From positions 186,001 to 250,000 of the forward strand of contig NZ_JBELZM010000002.1 of NCBI RefSeq assembly GCF_040273735.1: DNA of 64,000 bases. The letters are read 5' to 3'. The translations under genes were made by a program, and so were the position numbers. Below, in pieces: positions 60,315 through 64,000 of the stretch. Position 1 is the first letter of the stretch; the number at the start of each line of letters is the position of its first letter. The notes beneath the pieces are model-generated. The model saw only the letters and a program-made list of their open reading frames with translations. It was not told where the DNA came from and made no database searches. The DNA is from Solibacillus sp040273735 (lineage in GTDB: Bacteria > Bacillota > Bacilli > Bacillales_A > Planococcaceae).

Positions 60315-60809
60315 ATGACAATTGAAATGAAAAATGATTTATTGAATTTGCCGAGTCTGCAGTTGAAAATGGATACAATCGTTTTTGAAAATATCGATAC
60401 GAAACCAAATTGGTCGAAAGCTTTTGAGCAACTTGATGAATTATTGCATAAAGTAGCGAATAATTTTAATGATTACATCGCGAAAAATAACGGGGAATTA
60501 CCATCAAGCACTACTTATTGGACACTTTATATGGATATTGCTTCAAAGCTTTTATACTTTACAGGTTTAGCGCATGCAAATTTAATAGCAGAAGATGAAG
60601 TGGATGCACGTTCACATGTGATCAAGCTATATGAATTAAGTGCGAGCTGTATCCCAAACGCGCATATTGAAAGTAATGAAGAATTGCTTTCGGAAATTCA
60701 AAAGAGTATTCATCAGTTAAATGATGAAGAAGTTAAGCTGACAGTTGCCGACAATGTGGAACAATGTATTAAAGCGTTTAAGCAATTTGCCGAGTCATAC
60801 GAAAAGTGA
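60315..60809 (+). CDS. Helical protein of unknown function
   Basis: 164 residues, almost all helix: NWSKAFEQLDELLHKVANNFNDYIAKNNG, YWTLYMDIASKLLYFTGLAHANLIAEDEVDARSHVIK and ELLSEIQKSIHQLNDEEV. Acidic, cytosolic, no family recognised. The ATG at 60315 follows AAGGAGG; a longer upstream frame has no site. Ends in a perfect terminator. Confidence 0.7.
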   Translation: MTIEMKNDLLNLPSLQLKMDTIVFENIDTKPNWSKAFEQLDELLHKVANNFNDYIAKNNGELPSSTTYWTLYMDIASKLLYFTGLAHANLIAEDEVDARSHVIKLYELSASCIPNAHIESNEELLSEIQKSIHQLNDEEVKLTVADNVEQCIKAFKQFAESYEK

Positions 60810-60814
60810 ATTAT

Positions 60815-60854
60815 AAAAGAGTCATTTTCATTAATGTGAAAATGACTCTTTTTG
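60815..60854. terminator. Bidirectional terminator between convergent genes
   Basis: Perfect 16-bp AAAAGAGTCATTTTCA stem, 6-base loop, T residues on the + side; lies between an unknown gene and rarA. Confidence 0.9.
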
Positions 60855-60873
60855 TGTATTTTATAAATGACGT

Positions 60874-62154
60874 TTATTTTTTAAAAGATTTCAGCTTTTC
60901 ATATATGGCGGCCATTCTTTTTTCTTCACCTGCAATGACGGGCTTGTAAAATTCGGTTCCTGCAAGTTCATCCGGTAAATATTGCTGTTGTACCCAGCCG
61001 CCGAATGTTCCGATAGGAGAGTCGTGCGGGTATTTATATCCGACATGACCGAGTGTTGCCGCGCCAGCATAATGGGCATCCTTTAGATGATTCGGAATAT
61101 CCCCGGTTTTCCCTTCATGAATTGCTGCAATCGCGGCATCCAAAGCTTTATAGGCTGAATTCGATTTGTCCGATAAACACATTTCAACGACAGCGGTTGA
61201 CAGGGGGATGCGCGCTTCCGGCAACCCGAGTTTCACGGCTGCTTCAGTTGCTGCCTGCACATGTGCCCCGACACTAGGATTTGCAAGTCCGATATCTTCA
61301 TATGCCATGACGAGAAGTCTTCGACACACCGCAACTAAGTCCCCATTTTCGAGTAAATGAGCCAAATAATACAGTGCAGCATTTGGATCACTGCCACGTA
61401 CCGACTTTTGAAGAGCCGACAATAAGTTATAGAAATGGGAGCCTCCTTTATCCCCAAAAATCCCGATCCTTTTTGCAAGGGCATCAATCGCATTATCATT
61501 AATAATAGTTACCCCGTCTTTTTCATCTGAAGCATAATAAACCGATTCCAAAAGGGTTAATGCTTTACGGGCATCGCCATTTGAGGCATTCGCAATTTTT
61601 TCGGTTTGCTGTTCTGTAATATCAATAGCTAAATGTCCAAGTCCCCTTTCTTTATCTGACAATGCCTGATTGAGCAACTGGACAATATCAGCGCCTGTTA
61701 AGCGTTCTAATTGTAATATTTCCCCGCAGCGTGAACGGATGGCAGGGTTTACATCATGGAAAGGGTTTTCCGTAGTTGCCCCGATTAAGACGATTGAACC
61801 GTTTTCTACATGCGGCAGCAATGTATCCTGCTGGAGTTTGTTAAAACGGTGGATTTCATCTAAAAACAACAGGACTTTACCGCTCATTCGTGCATCCATC
61901 ACGATTTGTTCAATATCTTTCTTTCCGGCATGTGTGGCGTTTAATGCAAAGAAAGGAAGTTTTGAACTGCCGGCAATCGCATTTGCAATTGATGTTTTTC
62001 CTACCCCGGGAGGCCCGTACAGCAATATCGAAGGTACATGTCCTTTTTCAATCATTTTAAACAATGGTGTTGCCGGTCCAATAATATGCTGCTGACCAAC
62101 AACTTCGCGAATTGTACGAGGTCTCATTTTATAGGCGAGCGGTTCATTTTGCAT
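60874..62154 (-). CDS. rarA: Replication-associated recombination protein RarA
   Basis: AAA+ ATPase of the RarA/MgsA/WRNIP1 group that acts at stalled replication forks. 426 residues: Walker A GPPGVGKTS, Walker B LLFLDEIHRF, sensor 1 GATTENP, arginine SRC, and the tetramerisation/C-terminal clamp-loader-like domain (VGAHVQAATEAAVKLGLPEARIPL). ATG at 62154 is 9 bases after AGGAG; an upstream extension is unsupported. Divergent from cymR. Confidence 0.95.
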   Translation of the reverse strand: MQNEPLAYKMRPRTIREVVGQQHIIGPATPLFKMIEKGHVPSILLYGPPGVGKTSIANAIAGSSKLPFFALNATHAGKKDIEQIVMDARMSGKVLLFLDEIHRFNKLQQDTLLPHVENGSIVLIGATTENPFHDVNPAIRSRCGEILQLERLTGADIVQLLNQALSDKERGLGHLAIDITEQQTEKIANASNGDARKALTLLESVYYASDEKDGVTIINDNAIDALAKRIGIFGDKGGSHFYNLLSALQKSVRGSDPNAALYYLAHLLENGDLVAVCRRLLVMAYEDIGLANPSVGAHVQAATEAAVKLGLPEARIPLSTAVVEMCLSDKSNSAYKALDAAIAAIHEGKTGDIPNHLKDAHYAGAATLGHVGYKYPHDSPIGTFGGWVQQQYLPDELAGTEFYKPVIAGEEKRMAAIYEKLKSFKK

Positions 62155-62286
62155 AATATTTCGCTCCTTTTCTTTTCTGTTGAATAAAATGGTTTTGTTA
62201 ATAATCATAAAGGATTTCCGAGTGGTTTAAAAGGAGTTGTGTTATAATGAATAATATTAAAGGACTAGAAAATAAGAGGTGTAACG

Positions 62287-62706
62287 ATGAAAATATCGAC
62301 TAAAGGACGTTACGGTTTAACGATTATGATTGAATTGGCAAAGCATTATGGTGAAGGACCGATTCCGTTGCGACAAATTGCTGCGGATAAAGATTTATCT
62401 GAAGCGTATTTAGAACAGTTAGTGTCACCACTACGAAATGCAGGCCTAGTAAAAAGTGTCCGTGGCGCATATGGCGGTTATATGTTGGCACATAAGCCAA
62501 ATGAAATTTCTGCAGCTGATGTCATCCGAGTATTGGAAGGGCCGATTCAGCCGGTTGAAGGAATTGAAAATGAAGAAGCACCACAGCGTGAATTATGGAT
62601 GCGTATTCGCGATGCAGTAAAAAATGTGTTGGATACAACGACGATTGACGATTTGGCAAAATATACGAATAATGAAGTATCTGACGGCTATATGTTTTAC
62701 ATTTAG
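62287..62706 (+). CDS. cymR: Rrf2-family cysteine metabolism repressor CymR
   Basis: 139 residues: N-terminal winged helix (MKISTKGRYGLTIMIELA ... AYLEQLVSPLRNAGLVKSVRGAYGGY). CymR represses cysteine and sulfur uptake genes when bound to CysK. No cysteines, so it does not carry an Fe-S cluster, unlike IscR; this fits CymR. Next to iscS, as in B. subtilis (yrzC-yrvO). Confidence 0.92.
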   Translation: MKISTKGRYGLTIMIELAKHYGEGPIPLRQIAADKDLSEAYLEQLVSPLRNAGLVKSVRGAYGGYMLAHKPNEISAADVIRVLEGPIQPVEGIENEEAPQRELWMRIRDAVKNVLDTTTIDDLAKYTNNEVSDGYMFYI

Positions 62707-62731
62707 TGTTATTTAAAGGAGTTAGTTTGTT

Positions 62732-63877
62732 TTGAAAAATACAATTTATCTTGATCATGCAGCAACTTCCCCCATTGCACCGGAAGTAATTGAAGTAATG
62801 GCACGTGCAATGGTCGAGGAAAGCGGTAATGCATCAAGTATTCACACAGTTGGACGCAGTGCACGTAAAGCACTGGATGACTCACGGGCTAGTTTGGCAG
62901 CAAAAGTAAATGCGAAGCCCTCTGAAATTATTTTTACAAGCGGTGGAACAGAAGCCGATAATATGGCGATTTTTGGAACAGCGTATGCGCGCCAAAAAGA
63001 AGGAAAACATATTATTACAACAGCAATTGAACACCATGCCGTTTTACATGCTTGTGAAAAGCTTGAAAAAGAAGGTTTCATGGTGACGTATTTACCCGTT
63101 GACAAAACAGGGCGAATCCGCGCTGAACAGGTGAAAGAGGCCCTACGTGATGATACCATTTTGGTTACAATAATGTATGGTAACAATGAAGTCGGTACAA
63201 TCCAGCCTATAGCAGAAATTGGAGCTATCTTAAAAGACCATACCGCTACATTCCATACAGATGCTGTCCAAGCATTCGGACTAGAAAAAATGGATGTAGA
63301 AGCACTTCATGTTGATTTGCTGAGTGTTTCTGCCCATAAAATAAACGGTCCTAAAGGAATTGGCTTTTTATATGCAAAAACAGGAGTCAAATTAACAAAT
63401 ATCCTATATGGCGGCTCCCAGGAGAAAAAACGCCGTGCAGGAACGGAAAATGTCCCGGCGATAATTGCGTTTGCAAAAGCTGCCGAGTTAGCAGAACAAT
63501 CTGCACTACAGCGTATAGAGAAGTACAACGGTTTCAAAAATATTCTAATCGAACAGTTCCAGCATGCGGATATTGATTTTCATCTGAATGGACATCAAAA
63601 GAGCGTTTTACCGCATGTATTGAATGTCACTTTCCCCGGAACGGATGTTGAATCATTTTTAATCAATTTGGATATGACAGGAGTACTCGTATCAAGCGGT
63701 TCTGCTTGTACGGCAGGTTCGATTGACCCGTCCCATGTACTTGTTGCCATGTATGGACAGAACGCGCCTGAGCTTCGTAGTTCCATTCGTTTCAGTTTTG
63801 GGTTAGGATTAACAGATGAGTTAGTGCGGGAAGCAGGGAAGCGTACTGCTGAAATTGTGAAACGACTAACTTCGTAA
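62732..63877 (+). CDS. iscS: Cysteine desulfurase (IscS/NifS family, YrvO-like)
   Basis: PLP enzyme that releases sulfur from cysteine as persulfide for 2-thiouridine and Fe-S synthesis. 381 residues: YLDHAATSP, the PLP Lys in SVSAHKINGPKG, and the active Cys loop SSGSACTAGS (a long NifS/IscS group I type loop). TTG start 11 bases after AAAGGAG, giving MKNTIYLDHAA. mnmA follows, its usual partner in tRNA thiolation. Confidence 0.93.
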   Translation: MKNTIYLDHAATSPIAPEVIEVMARAMVEESGNASSIHTVGRSARKALDDSRASLAAKVNAKPSEIIFTSGGTEADNMAIFGTAYARQKEGKHIITTAIEHHAVLHACEKLEKEGFMVTYLPVDKTGRIRAEQVKEALRDDTILVTIMYGNNEVGTIQPIAEIGAILKDHTATFHTDAVQAFGLEKMDVEALHVDLLSVSAHKINGPKGIGFLYAKTGVKLTNILYGGSQEKKRRAGTENVPAIIAFAKAAELAEQSALQRIEKYNGFKNILIEQFQHADIDFHLNGHQKSVLPHVLNVTFPGTDVESFLINLDMTGVLVSSGSACTAGSIDPSHVLVAMYGQNAPELRSSIRFSFGLGLTDELVREAGKRTAEIVKRLTS

Positions 63878-63936
63878 ATTTATAAGAAAGACTTCGCGCC
63901 TTTTACGCGATTTGTCTAAGAAAAGGTGAATAGTAA

Positions 63937-64000
63937 ATGGTAGAAACAAGAGATCCATCCCAAATTCGAGTAGTTATTGGAATGAGTGGAGGAGTAGATT
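63937..64000 (+). CDS. mnmA: tRNA-specific 2-thiouridylase MnmA (3' end outside window)
   Basis: Only 21 codons are inside the window: VETRDPSQIRVVIGMSGGVD, with the PP-loop ATP motif GMSGGVDS beginning. MnmA thiolates U34 of tRNA-Lys, Glu and Gln with sulfur from the neighbouring desulfurase. ATG after AAAAGGTG. The short CGCG hairpin before it (63890-63918) has no T-tract and is not called a terminator. Confidence 0.88.
   Translation, partial: MVETRDPSQIRVVIGMSGGVD

Noticed and set aside
63890..63918. CGCG hairpin between iscS and mnmA as a terminator
   Set aside because: Short stem without T-tract; co-transcription of iscS and mnmA is the normal arrangement.

Overview
The window looks like chromosomal core DNA of a low-GC, endospore-forming Firmicute of the Planococcaceae/Caryophanaceae type (Solibacillus- or Lysinibacillus-like). 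This is an inference from protein resemblance, from a gamma-type small acid-soluble spore protein gene, and from gene blocks that match Bacillus subtilis neighbourhoods (mutSL, ynbB-glnRA, lexA-yneAB-ynzC, yqfW-ispG-yqfZ, yqgC-sodA-pbpA-pst, yrvJ-hisS-aspS-6S RNA-tcdA, cymR-iscS-mnmA). I saw no phage, insertion sequence, CRISPR array, rRNA or tRNA gene.

Layout. 1-6.4 kb: mismatch repair (mutS, cut by the window edge, and mutL), a lipase-like hydrolase, miaA, hfq and a rhodanese protein. 6.4-10.4 kb: a UPF0126 membrane protein facing ynbB, then glnR-glnA with two GlnR operators. 10.4-15.5 kb: a gamma-SASP gene with a candidate sigma-G promoter, a DNA alkylation repair-like protein, two amidotransferase/nucleotidase-type enzymes, and the SOS block lexA/yneA-yneB-ynzC with LexA boxes inside two divergent promoters. 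15.6-22.7 kb: transketolase, an unknown gene next to an esterase-fold protein that lacks its nucleophile serine, a PAS-GAF-degenerate GGDEF-EAL protein, a sigma-B-type csbD gene, a lipoprotein and a possible 42-residue ORF.

22.8-34.5 kb is the most distinctive part: a P1-family aminopeptidase, then a long same-strand operon for uptake and breakdown of cell-wall peptides (dppA, ykfB, dppE, dppB, dppC, dppD, dppF, ykfA, a beta-lactamase-fold hydrolase, ykfC). The binding protein is a lipoprotein, the permeases sit in the membrane, and every peptidase lacks a signal peptide, so imported muropeptides should be degraded in the cytosol.

34.5-44.4 kb: yqfW, ispG, yqfZ, two membrane proteins, sodA, a TetR/SDR divergent pair with a candidate operator, a universal stress protein and the transpeptidase pbpA. 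44.4-49 kb: the high-affinity phosphate transporter pstSCAB-phoU behind a PHO-box array. 49-54.6 kb: yqeY, a Nudix protein, a VWA-like protein, an iron alcohol dehydrogenase and a secreted SH3b-amidase. 54.7-64 kb: a T-box-controlled hisS-aspS pair, 6S RNA, tcdA, two unknown genes, rarA, cymR, iscS and the start of mnmA.

Most intergenic gaps hold a clear intrinsic terminator, so the transcription units can be read with fair confidence. No wholly new system stands out; the best leads are the serine-less esterase with its unknown partner, the cytosolic beta-lactamase-fold enzyme in the muropeptide operon, the small terminator-backed ORF and the unusual hisS leader.
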